From positions 1 to 64,000 of the forward strand of contig JAZSFK010000003.1 in the NCBI GenBank assembly GCA_045532175.1: DNA of 64,000 nt. The letters are read 5' to 3'. Positions within the stretch are counted from its first letter, which is position 1, and every line of letters starts with the position of its first letter. The notes below the pieces were generated by a model, which saw only the letters and a list, made by a program, of their open reading frames with translations, had not been told where the DNA came from and ran no database searches. Shown piece by piece: positions 50,108 to 59,045 of the stretch. The position numbers and the translations under genes are program-made. This stretch comes from Fimenecus sp045532175. GTDB lineage: Bacteria; Bacillota; Clostridia; Oscillospirales; Acutalibacteraceae.

Positions 50108-51152
50108 CAACTTGTTGAAAATCGTACAAAAGCTAATCAGTACAGGTAAACTTGATACAATTGAATATGAGTATCTGATAGACAATCGGAATGAGGAAAT
50201 CACCGAGCTTTTAAAAACAGAGGCAGTAAAAAAACGCAAAGAAGTTTATGGTAATACGGTTTTTATCCGCGGACTTATTGAAATCAGTAATATCTGTAAA
50301 AACGACTGTCTTTACTGTGGCATAAGAGCATCCAATAAGGATTGTGAAAGATACAGACTTACAAAAGAAGAGATAATTTCTTGTTGTGACGAGGGACATT
50401 CCCTTGGTTTCCGTACCTTTGTAATGCAGGGCGGAGAAGATTTACACTTTACGGATGATTTCCTTGTTGAAATAATAGGTGAAATTAAAGGTAAGTATCC
50501 CGACTGTGCAATTACACTCTCTTTAGGTGAACGAACCTATGACAGTTATAAAAAACTTTATGAGGCAGGGGCTGACCGTTATCTTCTTCGTCATGAAACA
50601 GCCGACGAGGAGCATTATGGCAAATTGCATCCTGACAAAATGAGTTATAAAACACGAATGGAATGTCTTGAAAACTTAAAAGAAATCGGGTTCCAGACGG
50701 GCTGTGGCTTTATGGTAGGCTCACCTTATCAAACCACAAAAAACCTTGCAAAGGACCTAAAATTCATTGAAGAATTTTCACCGCAGATGTGTGGCATTGG
50801 TCCGTTTATACCACATAAGGCAACTGACTTTCGTAATTGCCCGTCAGGGGATGTTGACCTGACCTGTTATTTACTTTCGATAATAAGACTTATAAAACCC
50901 AATATTTTACTTCCTGCCACAACTGCATTAGGCTCGGCAGAGCAGGGTGGACGTGAAAAAGGCATTTTGTGTGGTGCAAATGTAATAATGCCAAATCTTT
51001 CGCCCCATAGTGTAAGAAAAAAATATGAACTTTATAATAACAAGTTAATCAGCGGAAACGAATCTGCACAAGAAATAGAAAATTTAAAAAACAGTATGAA
51101 AAATATCGGCTACGAAATAGTTGTTAATCGTGGAGATATAAAGGAGAAATAA
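50100..51152 (+). CDS. hydE: [FeFe]-hydrogenase H-cluster radical SAM maturase HydE
   Basis: A 350-residue radical SAM enzyme that helps build the diiron subcluster, acting on a cysteine-iron precursor. The radical-SAM cluster is C66, C70, C73 in NICKNDCLYCG. The GEDLHF and GERTYDSYKKLYEAGADRYLLR segments fit HydE. It starts inside the TM1266-type gene and is directly followed by hydG, so the four genes form a tight operon. Confidence 0.95.
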   Translation: MNDNLLKIVQKLISTGKLDTIEYEYLIDNRNEEITELLKTEAVKKRKEVYGNTVFIRGLIEISNICKNDCLYCGIRASNKDCERYRLTKEEIISCCDEGHSLGFRTFVMQGGEDLHFTDDFLVEIIGEIKGKYPDCAITLSLGERTYDSYKKLYEAGADRYLLRHETADEEHYGKLHPDKMSYKTRMECLENLKEIGFQTGCGFMVGSPYQTTKNLAKDLKFIEEFSPQMCGIGPFIPHKATDFRNCPSGDVDLTCYLLSIIRLIKPNILLPATTALGSAEQGGREKGILCGANVIMPNLSPHSVRKKYELYNNKLISGNESAQEIENLKNSMKNIGYEIVVNRGDIKEK

Positions 51153-51154
51153 TT

Positions 51155-52600
51155 ATGGCATACAATCCAAAATCATTAAAGGCTGAAGAATTTATCAGCG
51201 ACGAGGAAATACTTGCAACTCTTGAATATGCTGAACAGAACAAGCATAACGTAGAGTTAATCGAAGAAATTCTAGAAAAAGCAAGACCCAGAAAGACAGA
51301 AGACGGTACGGTTTGTGCAGGCCTTTCACACCGTGAAGCAGCAGTTTTGCTTCTTTGTGACCTTCCTGATATGAATGAAAAATTGTTTAAACTTGCCGAA
51401 GAAATCAAACTTGCATTCTATGGCAATCGTATTGTAATGTTTGCACCGCTTTACCTTTCAAATTACTGTGTAAACGGTTGCGTTTACTGTCCTTATCACC
51501 ATCAGAACAAGCATATCTGCCGTAAAAAACTCACTCAGGAAGAAGTTCGTCAGGAAGTTATCGCTTTGCAGGATATGGGACACAAACGTCTTGCTATTGA
51601 AGCAGGTGAAGACCCTGTAAACAACCCGATTGAATACATCCTTGAATGCATTGACACAATTTACAGTATTAAGCATAAGAATGGTGCAATCCGTCGTGTT
51701 AATGTAAACATCGCTGCAACAACAGTTGAAAATTACAGAAAACTCAAAGAAGCAGGAATCGGCACATACATTCTTTTCCAAGAAACATACCACAAGGAAA
51801 GTTATGAAAAACTTCACCCAACAGGCCCAAAACACAACTATGCTTACCATACAGAGGCTATGGATAGAGCCATGGAGGGCGGAATTGACGACGTTGGTCT
51901 TGGTGTACTTTTCGGACTTGAACTTTACAAATATGAGTTCGTTGGTCTTATGATGCACGCTGAACATCTTGAAGCTGTTCACGGTGTCGGTCCTCACACA
52001 ATCAGCGTTCCGAGAATCAAAAAAGCAGACGATATTGACCCCAATGTGTTTGACAACTCAATCTCAGACGAAATGTTTGAAAAGATTATCGCTTGTATCC
52101 GTATTGCAGTACCATATACAGGTATGATTATCTCCACAAGAGAGTCAGAAGAAGTTCGTGGTAAAGTCCTTAATATGGGTATTTCACAGATTAGCGGTGC
52201 ATCTCGTACATCAGTTGGTGGTTACACAGAAGAAGAACGTCCTCACGATTCAGAACAGTTTGACGTTTCCGACCAGAGAACTCTTGACGAAGTTGTTCGT
52301 TGGCTTATGGAAAAAGGTCACATTCCATCATTCTGTACTGCTTGTTATCGAGAAGGTAGAACAGGTGACAGATTTATGGCACTTTGCAAAAACGGACAAA
52401 TTCTTAACTGTTGCCATCCAAATGCACTTATGACTCTTACAGAGTTCCTTGTGGACTATGCAAGTGAAGAAACAAAGAAAATCGGTTTTGAACTTATTGA
52501 AAAGGAACTCGAAAAAGTTCCAAATCCAAAAGCAAGAGCAATTGCAAAGCAGAATGTTGAAGATATTAAAGCGTCTAATAGACGAGATTTCAGGTTTTAA
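51155..52600 (+). CDS. hydG: [FeFe]-hydrogenase H-cluster radical SAM maturase HydG
   Basis: Cleaves tyrosine to make the CO and CN ligands of the H-cluster. The 481-residue protein has the SAM cluster C105, C109, C112 (CVNGCVYC) followed by the HydG-typical PYHHQNK. The second, C-terminal cluster is CX2CX22C (C394, C397, C420), which separates HydG from ThiH and the related NosL group. It starts 2 bases after hydE. Confidence 0.97.
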   Translation: MAYNPKSLKAEEFISDEEILATLEYAEQNKHNVELIEEILEKARPRKTEDGTVCAGLSHREAAVLLLCDLPDMNEKLFKLAEEIKLAFYGNRIVMFAPLYLSNYCVNGCVYCPYHHQNKHICRKKLTQEEVRQEVIALQDMGHKRLAIEAGEDPVNNPIEYILECIDTIYSIKHKNGAIRRVNVNIAATTVENYRKLKEAGIGTYILFQETYHKESYEKLHPTGPKHNYAYHTEAMDRAMEGGIDDVGLGVLFGLELYKYEFVGLMMHAEHLEAVHGVGPHTISVPRIKKADDIDPNVFDNSISDEMFEKIIACIRIAVPYTGMIISTRESEEVRGKVLNMGISQISGASRTSVGGYTEEERPHDSEQFDVSDQRTLDEVVRWLMEKGHIPSFCTACYREGRTGDRFMALCKNGQILNCCHPNALMTLTEFLVDYASEETKKIGFELIEKELEKVPNPKARAIAKQNVEDIKASNRRDFRF

Positions 52601-52602
52601 TT

Positions 52603-53781
52603 ATGAGTTTAAATGATGTAGTATCAGCGGAAAGACTGCATATCGGTTTTTTCGGTCTGCGAAATGCAGGTAAATCAAGTGTTGTAAACGCTGTGACAGG
52701 ACAAGAATTGTCCCTTGTGTCGGATGTAAAAGGCACAACAACTGACCCTGTTAAAAAGGCTATGGAATTGTTACCGCTGGGTCCTGTTGTAATCGTCGAT
52801 ACTCCGGGTATTGACGACGAGGGGACTCTTGGTGAAATGCGAGTTAAAAAGACAAAGCAAGTGCTTAATTACATTGATATAGCGGTGCTTGTTGTGGACT
52901 CAACAGTGGGTTTGCAGCATTTTGACCGTGAAATGCTTTCTCTTTTTGCAAAAAAGAATATACCTTATGTGGTGGCATATAACAAGTCCGATTTGTTTGC
53001 AGAAAATGTTATTTTAGACGACAACACAATTCTTGTAAGTGCAAAAAACGGAACAAATATCAATGAGTTAAAAGAAAAAATAGCACAAGCTGTAAAGGTG
53101 CAGAATGAAAATAAACGTGTGGTTGGTGATTTGCTTAAAGCTGGGGATATAGTTGTCCTTGTAACACCTATTGACTCCGCAGCACCAAAGGGCAGACTGA
53201 TTCTGCCACAACAAATGACAATTCGAGATATTCTTGACGCAGGTGCAATTCCCGTTGTCACAAGGGAAACAGAGTTAGAAACAACTCTTAATGCACTTAA
53301 GGAAAAGCCGAAAATGGTTATAACGGACTCACAAGCGTTCGGTCTTGTGTCAAAAATCGTAGGAGATATTCCGTTAACATCTTTCTCAATTCTTATGGCA
53401 AGGTATAAAGGAAGCCTTGAAAGTGCAGTAAAAGGTGCAGAAAAAATGAAAAAACTTAACGATGGTGATACTATTCTCATTTCCGAGGGTTGCACTCATC
53501 ATCGTCAATGTGGTGACATCGGCACACAGAAACTACCTAAATGGTTAAAGGAATACTCAAAGAAAGAACTGAATTTCAAATTTACATCAGGTAAAGACTT
53601 CCCCGAGGATTTGAGCGGTATTTCTCTTGTAATCCATTGCGGAGGATGTATGCTCACGGAAAGAGAAATGCAATATCGTCGTCGTTTCTGCGAAGAAAAC
53701 AACGTGCCAATCACAAACTACGGCACAGCAATAGCCGAAATCAACGGAATTTTAGAGAAAAGCTTACAACCAATTAAATAA
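52603..53781 (+). CDS. hydF: [FeFe]-hydrogenase H-cluster maturation GTPase HydF
   Basis: Scaffold that carries and delivers the diiron subcluster. The 392-residue protein has the GTPase P-loop GLRNAGKS (18-25), DTPG (66-69) and NKSD (127-130), then a dimerisation domain. The C-terminal Fe-S site CxHx45HCxxC comprises C297, H299, C346, C349. It is complete and ends the operon, so all three maturases are present in this window. Confidence 0.97.
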   Translation: MSLNDVVSAERLHIGFFGLRNAGKSSVVNAVTGQELSLVSDVKGTTTDPVKKAMELLPLGPVVIVDTPGIDDEGTLGEMRVKKTKQVLNYIDIAVLVVDSTVGLQHFDREMLSLFAKKNIPYVVAYNKSDLFAENVILDDNTILVSAKNGTNINELKEKIAQAVKVQNENKRVVGDLLKAGDIVVLVTPIDSAAPKGRLILPQQMTIRDILDAGAIPVVTRETELETTLNALKEKPKMVITDSQAFGLVSKIVGDIPLTSFSILMARYKGSLESAVKGAEKMKKLNDGDTILISEGCTHHRQCGDIGTQKLPKWLKEYSKKELNFKFTSGKDFPEDLSGISLVIHCGGCMLTEREMQYRRRFCEENNVPITNYGTAIAEINGILEKSLQPIK

Positions 53782-53788
53782 TTTGACA

Positions 53789-53816
53789 AAACGGCGGGGA
53801 AATAACCTCGCCGTTG
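53789..53816 (+). terminator. hairpin terminator after hydF
   Basis: ACGGCGGGG/CCTCGCCGT stem, weak T-run (TGATGTTTT). A near-identical stem lies after trpS. Confidence 0.6.
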
Positions 53817-53857
53817 ATGTTTTCGGATTATATGGTGACAGTTTGCATTTTTTCTCA

Positions 53858-53886
53858 TTGACAAAATAGTGAAAAAATAGTTTAAT
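53858..53886 (+). promoter_or_regulatory. sigma-A promoter of trpS
   Basis: TTGACA (53858-53863), 17-base spacer, TTTAAT (53881-53886). Confidence 0.65.
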
Positions 53887-53921
53887 ATATAGGATATAAA
53901 AAATTAGTAAAGGTGATACAA

Positions 53922-54929
53922 ATGGAAAACACCGTAGAAAAGAAAAAGATAGTTTTAAGTGCCATCCAGCCGACAGGTACTCCAACCCTCGGTAACTACC
54001 TCGGAGCACTTAAAAACTGGAAGAATATGAAGGATGACTATAACTGCCTTTATGCAGTTGCGGACTTGCATTCGCTTACAGTTCGTCCTGAACCTGCAAC
54101 ACTTCGCAAGAATACAATGGAACTTTATGCAATTCTTCTTGCTTTGGGACTTGACCCACAGGAAAGTGTTGTTTTCATTCAGAGCCATGTTCCGCAACAC
54201 GCACAGTTAGCTTGGTTGCTTAACTGTTGCACACAGTTTGGCGAAGCTGCAAGAATGACACAGTTTAAGGATAAGAGTGAAAAGCATCCTGAAAATGTTA
54301 ATGTTGGTCTTTTCACATATCCGATTCTTATGGCTGCGGATATTCTTCTTTATCAGGCGGACTATGTGCCGATTGGTGCTGACCAGAAACAGCATCTTGA
54401 AATTGCACGTGATATTGCAGAAAGATTTAACACAGTTTACGGTAACACATTCACAATGCCAGAGCCATTTATCGGCAAGATTGGTGCACGCGTTATGTCG
54501 CTTCAGGACCCGTTTGCAAAAATGAGTAAATCAGACCCGAACCCAAAGAGTTATATCTCAATGCTTGACGATGACAATGTAATTGTTAAGAAAATTAAGA
54601 GTGCCGTAACTGACAGCGAGGCAAAAGTAAGATATGCTGACGGCAAAGAGGGCATCAACAACCTTATGGGTATTTATTCTTGCTGTACAGGTCTTTCTTA
54701 TGAACAGATTGAAAAAGATTTTGACGGAAAAGGCTACGGAGATTTTAAATCAGCAGTTGCAGAAGCAGTTGTAGAAGAACTTCGTCCGTTTAAAACAGAG
54801 TTCAACCGTCTTATTAACGACAAAGCATATCTTAATGAGTGTGCAAAGAAAGGAGCAGAAAAAGCATCTCGTTTTGCGCAACGCACACTTTCAAAGGCTA
54901 TGAAAAAATCAGGATTATATCAGTTATAA
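53922..54929 (+). CDS. trpS: tryptophanyl-tRNA synthetase
   Basis: Class I synthetase that charges tRNA-Trp. The 335-residue protein has the TGTPTLGNY variant of the HIGH region and KMSKS in FAKMSKSDPNPKSYI. ATG 53922 follows AGGTG; the GTG at 53913 overlaps that site. Unlike valS it has a short leader with no T-box. Confidence 0.96.
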   Translation: MENTVEKKKIVLSAIQPTGTPTLGNYLGALKNWKNMKDDYNCLYAVADLHSLTVRPEPATLRKNTMELYAILLALGLDPQESVVFIQSHVPQHAQLAWLLNCCTQFGEAARMTQFKDKSEKHPENVNVGLFTYPILMAADILLYQADYVPIGADQKQHLEIARDIAERFNTVYGNTFTMPEPFIGKIGARVMSLQDPFAKMSKSDPNPKSYISMLDDDNVIVKKIKSAVTDSEAKVRYADGKEGINNLMGIYSCCTGLSYEQIEKDFDGKGYGDFKSAVAEAVVEELRPFKTEFNRLINDKAYLNECAKKGAEKASRFAQRTLSKAMKKSGLYQL

Positions 54930-54944
54930 TTTAATACTCGATGG

Positions 54945-54977
54945 TACGGCGGGGTTTTGACCCCGCCGTTGTTGTTT
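54945..54977 (+). terminator. Rho-independent terminator of trpS
   Basis: ACGGCGGGG/CCCCGCCGT stem followed by TGTTGTTTT. Confidence 0.75.
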
Positions 54978-55036
54978 TAAGAAACAAATTCAAATCTGCA
55001 AAATTCAATATTCACTACTTTTAATCCTTTTTTATT

Positions 55037-55065
55037 GACTTTAATCCTCGTAAATCCTATAATAT
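55037..55065 (+). promoter_or_regulatory. sigma-A promoter of the murT operon
   Basis: TTGACT (55037-55042), 17-base spacer, TATAAT (55060-55065). Confidence 0.75.
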
Positions 55066-55082
55066 TCGTAGAAAGGTGAGAG

Positions 55083-55652
55083 ATGAAAATGGCAAACCTT
55101 ATTTGTGCAAAATGTAATAAGCAGATTGAAGAAAGCAATCTTGTAGAATGTCCCAACTGTTGGGAAATGTACCACAAGGAATGTTGGGAAGAAACAAAAT
55201 TCTGCCTTAGCTGTAAAAAGTATAATCTTGATTTTGCAAGAATTCAGGAAGAAAAGAAGGCTTTGGCAAAGGAAACAGAAACTGATGACAACGAAGATGG
55301 TATTCAGGTAGAAAAGATTGACGAGGACGAAACTTCAGATGAGCAGGTTTTTGAAATGCCCACAAGGGAAATGAACCATTCGCCGATAGCTAATACTATG
55401 ATGTTGATTTCCAAGGTTGCATTGATTATCGGTGTTGTGGCGGGAATTGCTGTTGCCGCTGATTACATTGTGAAAGCATACACTTTTGCAGGTGGTGTGG
55501 TTGGTGTAATTTTGGGACTTGTAGTATGCGCGATGGGATGGGTTGTTTCCGTGCTGATAAATGGCTTTGCCGAAGTGATTAACAACACACAAAAAAGTGC
55601 ATACTATCTTTCAAAACTGGTTGAAAAAGAGAAAAAGGACAGGGATGAATAA
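55083..55652 (+). CDS. membrane protein with N-terminal RING-like zinc module
   Basis: A 189-residue protein. Zinc ligands C8, C11, C23, C26, H31, C34, C41, C44 follow the same spacing as the RING-like gene at 3626. An acidic linker (about 60-95) is followed by two transmembrane segments (about 106-125 and 135-160). The C-terminus is Lys/Glu-rich. A possible scaffold or sensor at the membrane. Its stop shares its last base with the murT start, suggesting a link to lipid II amidation. Confidence 0.78.
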   Translation: MKMANLICAKCNKQIEESNLVECPNCWEMYHKECWEETKFCLSCKKYNLDFARIQEEKKALAKETETDDNEDGIQVEKIDEDETSDEQVFEMPTREMNHSPIANTMMLISKVALIIGVVAGIAVAADYIVKAYTFAGGVVGVILGLVVCAMGWVVSVLINGFAEVINNTQKSAYYLSKLVEKEKKDRDE

Positions 55653-57028
55653 TGGGAAAATTAAGATTTCTGATAGCAATTATTGTGGGCAAGATTTCTG
55701 CGTTTTTGCTTGATAAAATATTTAAAAGAGGTACTAATACACCGGGTATAATAATGCTCAAAATCTGTCCTGATGCACTTGCTCGTTTTGTTATGCCGAA
55801 AACAACAATCTGCGTAACAGGAACAAACGGAAAAACAGGTACATCAAATCTTTTGACACACATTATCCGCAACAGCGGGAAAACTGTTGTAAATAATTCA
55901 AAAGGTTCAAATATGGCACCGGGACTTGTTTCTGCCTTGGTAACACAGTGCACATTAGGTGGCAAGGTTACTGCTGATGTTGCGGTTTTAGAGGTTGACG
56001 AACGTTCTTCCCAGTTTATTTACACAAAATTTGTGCCCGATTTTATTCTTTGCACAAACCTTTTCCGTGACTCAATTATGCGAAACGGACACAGCGGATT
56101 TATCTTTGATAAAATCAATGACTATCTTAACGAAAAAACTACACTTGTCCTCAATGGTAATGATGCAATTTCAGGACTTTTAGGTGAAAATGTTTGCAAC
56201 CGTGTTTTCTATTCAGTAAACAAAACTGAACGAAGCACAGAAAATTGTGTTGATACAGTCTGTGACCTTATTGCTTGTCCTAAATGTAATCACAAACTTG
56301 ATTACGAATTTTTCCATTACAATCACATTGGTGTGCCAAAATGTTCACATTGCGGTTTCGAGATGCCTGAAAGCAGATTTTTCGCAAGTGATGTTGATTT
56401 CCTGAATGGTACATTTGTATTTAATGGTCCTTTGGGCGAAAGCCTTGTTTTACCATTCCAGAAAGGTAATTTCTTTAATGTTTTTAATATAACAGGTGCT
56501 TGTGCTGTTTGCAGACTTATGGGCATTGACCTTGATGTGATTGAAAACAGTATTGAAGATTTGTCATCAAAAACAGGACGATTTGAGAATAAAAAATATA
56601 ATGGTGTTGAGGTAATCTCAATGCTTTCAAAGAACCAGAACCCTATTTCTTGTTCACAGAGCCTTAAATTCCTTGACAGTACAGAAAACGAAAAGGATGT
56701 TGTGCTTCTTATTACTGACTCAAATGATAAGGTTCATGGTCACGAGGATATTTCTTGGATTTACGACACAGACTTTGCACCACTCAACAGCGACAACATA
56801 AAAACAGTATATGTCGGTGGTAGCCGTTGCTATGATGTGGCAAACTGTCTTGAAATTAAAGGTATGGATACAAGTAAATTTGTACTTTTTGAAAACTATG
56901 ATGAGTTGGCTCGTGAGGTAAGTAAAAACAGTATTGTCGGCAGGGATATTGTTGTGTATTTCGAACTTTATGCAACAAGTGTTGTTGAGAAAATTAAAAA
57001 TGCAATGTCACAGAAAGGGGATAAATGA
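55652..57028 (+). CDS. murT: lipid II isoglutaminyl synthase, MurT subunit
   Basis: A 458-residue Mur-ligase-like subunit that, with GatD, amidates the D-Glu of lipid II. The ATP-binding motif is VTGTNGKTGTSN, with a membrane-associated N-terminus. MurT's zinc ribbon (C209, C212, C231, C234) is inserted in the middle domain. The DUF1727 C-terminal domain follows. It is translated from overlapping frames: first base shared with the upstream stop, ATGA with gatD. Confidence 0.95.
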   Translation: MGKLRFLIAIIVGKISAFLLDKIFKRGTNTPGIIMLKICPDALARFVMPKTTICVTGTNGKTGTSNLLTHIIRNSGKTVVNNSKGSNMAPGLVSALVTQCTLGGKVTADVAVLEVDERSSQFIYTKFVPDFILCTNLFRDSIMRNGHSGFIFDKINDYLNEKTTLVLNGNDAISGLLGENVCNRVFYSVNKTERSTENCVDTVCDLIACPKCNHKLDYEFFHYNHIGVPKCSHCGFEMPESRFFASDVDFLNGTFVFNGPLGESLVLPFQKGNFFNVFNITGACAVCRLMGIDLDVIENSIEDLSSKTGRFENKKYNGVEVISMLSKNQNPISCSQSLKFLDSTENEKDVVLLITDSNDKVHGHEDISWIYDTDFAPLNSDNIKTVYVGGSRCYDVANCLEIKGMDTSKFVLFENYDELAREVSKNSIVGRDIVVYFELYATSVVEKIKNAMSQKGDK

Positions 57029-57738
57029 TTATGACAAAAATGGTAATTGAAGTACTTTATCCCGAATATAATAATCTTTACGGTGACAGAGGAAACTGTG
57101 AATATTTAGCAAAAAAACTAACTCTTGCAGGATACGAGGTGGAAATTATTGAAACATCACTTTTCGACAAACCTGCATTTGTTGAGAATAAGGTTGATTT
57201 TCTTTTAATTGGTCCTTGTCAGGAAAAGCATCAGCTTGTGGAAATTCAGCATCTTAAAGAATATGCCGAGGATATAAAAAACCGAATCGACAATGGTGGC
57301 GTAATCCTTGCAACAGGTAATGCTTTTGAACTTTTTGGTGAGTATATTGAAAATCCAAAGGGTGAAAAAACAGAGTGCCTTGGTTTTTACCCATACTACG
57401 CAAAGCAGTTTTCACGTCTTCGCTACAATGATTGCAGTGTCGGTGAATTTGACGGGATGAAGATTGTCGGCTTTAAAAATCTTCTCAGTCATTCCTATGG
57501 AGATAATCCAAAACCATTTCTTAATATGAAAAAAGGTTGCGGAATGAACAAGGAAAGCAAAATTGAGGGTGTTAAGGATAACAATCTTTTTGCAACCTAT
57601 CATACAGGTCCGCTTTTGCCACTTAATCCGCAGTTTACGGATTATCTTCTCAAACTTGTAGATAACGATTACAAAGGCGTCACTCTTGAATTTGAACAAC
57701 AGGCTTATGATAGCAGGTTAAGGGAATTGTTGAAATAA
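57025..57738 (+). CDS. gatD: lipid II isoglutaminyl synthase, GatD-like subunit lacking the catalytic Cys
   Basis: A 237-residue CobB/CobQ-like glutamine amidotransferase subunit. The nucleotide reads ILATGNAFELFG at residues 94-105, where GatD enzymes have the (I/V)CGG(Y/F)Q-type nucleophile elbow; the expected Cys position (about 98) is Gly. A histidine in TYHTGPLLPLNP (H193) matches the catalytic His. The only nearby Cys (GPCQE) is in a different loop. If true, it cannot hydrolyse glutamine in the usual way. Otherwise length and partner context are normal. Confidence 0.85.
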   Translation: MIMTKMVIEVLYPEYNNLYGDRGNCEYLAKKLTLAGYEVEIIETSLFDKPAFVENKVDFLLIGPCQEKHQLVEIQHLKEYAEDIKNRIDNGGVILATGNAFELFGEYIENPKGEKTECLGFYPYYAKQFSRLRYNDCSVGEFDGMKIVGFKNLLSHSYGDNPKPFLNMKKGCGMNKESKIEGVKDNNLFATYHTGPLLPLNPQFTDYLLKLVDNDYKGVTLEFEQQAYDSRLRELLK

Positions 57739-57785
57739 AAACTCTTTATCACATTAAATTGTTAAAACTTTTTTATTTAAACCCA

Positions 57786-57814
57786 TTGACACGGGAATAT
57801 TCGGGTGTTAAAAT
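57786..57814 (+). promoter_or_regulatory. sigma-A promoter of the aro operon
   Basis: TTGACA (57786-57791), 17-base spacer, TAAAAT (57809-57814). Confidence 0.85.
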
Positions 57815-57847
57815 ATTAGGCAACCGACAAACACAGAGGTAATTAAA

Positions 57848-57934
57848 ATGAAAACTCTTAATTTCGCAGCTGAATACTTTTACTTTAGCTTTTTCTTTAA
57901 CAAGGAAAGGTTATGTTTCACTGCGGAAAAATAA
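57848..57934 (+). CDS. Phe/Tyr-rich leader peptide of the aro operon
   Basis: A 28-residue open frame, MKTLNFAAEYFYFSFFFN then KERLCFTAEK, with AGAGGT 7 bases upstream. Nine of its residues are Phe or Tyr (7 Phe, 2 Tyr), with eight of them clustered in 57863-57898. It is followed by a terminator, so it looks like a classic ribosome-sensing leader of attenuation. It is directly upstream of the DAHP synthase gene. Confidence 0.85.
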   Translation: MKTLNFAAEYFYFSFFFNKERLCFTAEK

Positions 57935-57996
57935 AGATTGCCTGATTAAACAGCTTTTTTATTCTCACGGTGAAACATCCGTGAGATTTTTTTATT
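57913..57996 (+). promoter_or_regulatory. attenuator: antiterminator and terminator hairpins
   Basis: The terminator stem CTCACGG (57964-57970)/CCGTGAG (57979-57985) precedes a T-run to 57996. ATGTTTCAC (57913-57921), inside the leader peptide, is an exact 9-base complement of GTGAAACAT (57970-57978), the terminator's 5' arm end and loop. The two pairings exclude each other. Stalling at Phe/Tyr codons would free 57913-57921 to form the antiterminator. Confidence 0.82.
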
Positions 57997-58026
57997 GTTA
58001 AATATATACCAAAAGGAGTAATGAAA

Positions 58027-59028
58027 ATGGTAGTAATTCTTAAAAACGAGGTTGACCCTGCTAAAGTCGAAAATTTAACAAAATGGTTGCATGAACAAAA
58101 ACTTGTAATTCATGAGGTTGTTGGTCATTATCAGACAATCTTGGGACTTATCGGTGATACAAGCTGTGTGGATATTGACCTTATTCAGAGTCTTGATATT
58201 GTTGAGGATGTAAGAAGAATTTCAGAGCCATATAAATGTGCAAACAGGAAATTTCATCCTGACGATACAGTTATTGACGTTGAGGGCTACAAAATAGGTG
58301 GTGGCAATTTCCAATTCTTTGCAGGTCCTTGCTCAATTGAAAGCAGAGAGCAGATTTTAAGTATCGCAAAAGATGTAAAGGCAGCAGGAGCAAACTTCCT
58401 TCGTGGCGGTGCATTTAAACCGAGAACATCACCTTATGCTTTCCAGGGTATGCGTGGCGAGGGACTTGAATTGATGCTCGAAGCAAAGAAAGAAACAGGA
58501 ATGCCAATCGTAACAGAGATTATGGACGCATCTCATATTCCGCTTTTCGAGAATGTGGATATTATTCAAGTTGGTGCTCGTAATATGCAAAACTTTGAAC
58601 TTTTAAAAGAACTCGGACACCTTAAAAAACCTGTTTTCTTAAAACGCGGACTTTCAAGCACATTCCAGGAATTGCTTATGAGTGCAGAATATATCATGGC
58701 AGGCGGTAACGAAAATGTTATCCTTTGTGAACGCGGTATTCGTACATTCGAAACAGCAACTCGAAACACACTTGATTTGTCAGCAGTTCCGATGCTTAAA
58801 GAAAAATCACATTTGCCCGTAGTAATCGACCCATCTCACGCATCAGGTATTGCACGTTTTGTAAAACCAATGTCATTGGCAGCAGCCGCTTGCGGTGCAG
58901 ATGGTCTTATGATTGAGGTGCACAATGACCCATCAAAAGCACTTTGCGACGGTCCACAGGCACTCACACCTCCACAGTTCACAGATGTTGTGACAGCAGT
59001 AAACAAAGTTTTAGAAGCAGTAAAATAA
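58027..59028 (+). CDS. aroF: 3-deoxy-7-phosphoheptulonate synthase (type I beta, AroF)
   Basis: First enzyme of the shikimate pathway: PEP plus erythrose-4-phosphate to DAHP. The 333-residue protein has an N-terminal ferredoxin-like regulatory domain (about 1-70) joined to the catalytic barrel. Motifs: FFAGPCSIES, GGAFKPRTSPYAFQG (Lys in substrate site), KRGLSSTFQELL and VIDPSHASG. ATG 58027 is chosen because AGGAG is 8 bases upstream; ATG 58021 is only 2 bases away. Regulated by the attenuator upstream. Confidence 0.94.
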   Translation: MVVILKNEVDPAKVENLTKWLHEQKLVIHEVVGHYQTILGLIGDTSCVDIDLIQSLDIVEDVRRISEPYKCANRKFHPDDTVIDVEGYKIGGGNFQFFAGPCSIESREQILSIAKDVKAAGANFLRGGAFKPRTSPYAFQGMRGEGLELMLEAKKETGMPIVTEIMDASHIPLFENVDIIQVGARNMQNFELLKELGHLKKPVFLKRGLSSTFQELLMSAEYIMAGGNENVILCERGIRTFETATRNTLDLSAVPMLKEKSHLPVVIDPSHASGIARFVKPMSLAAAACGADGLMIEVHNDPSKALCDGPQALTPPQFTDVVTAVNKVLEAVK

Positions 59029-59045
59029 ATTAAGTAGGCGGTAAA

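Noticed and set aside
53789..53816. Mobile element flanking trpS because similar GC stems lie on both sides (53789 and 54945)
   Set aside because: Both stems sit at gene ends and work as terminators; no other shared sequence supports a unit.
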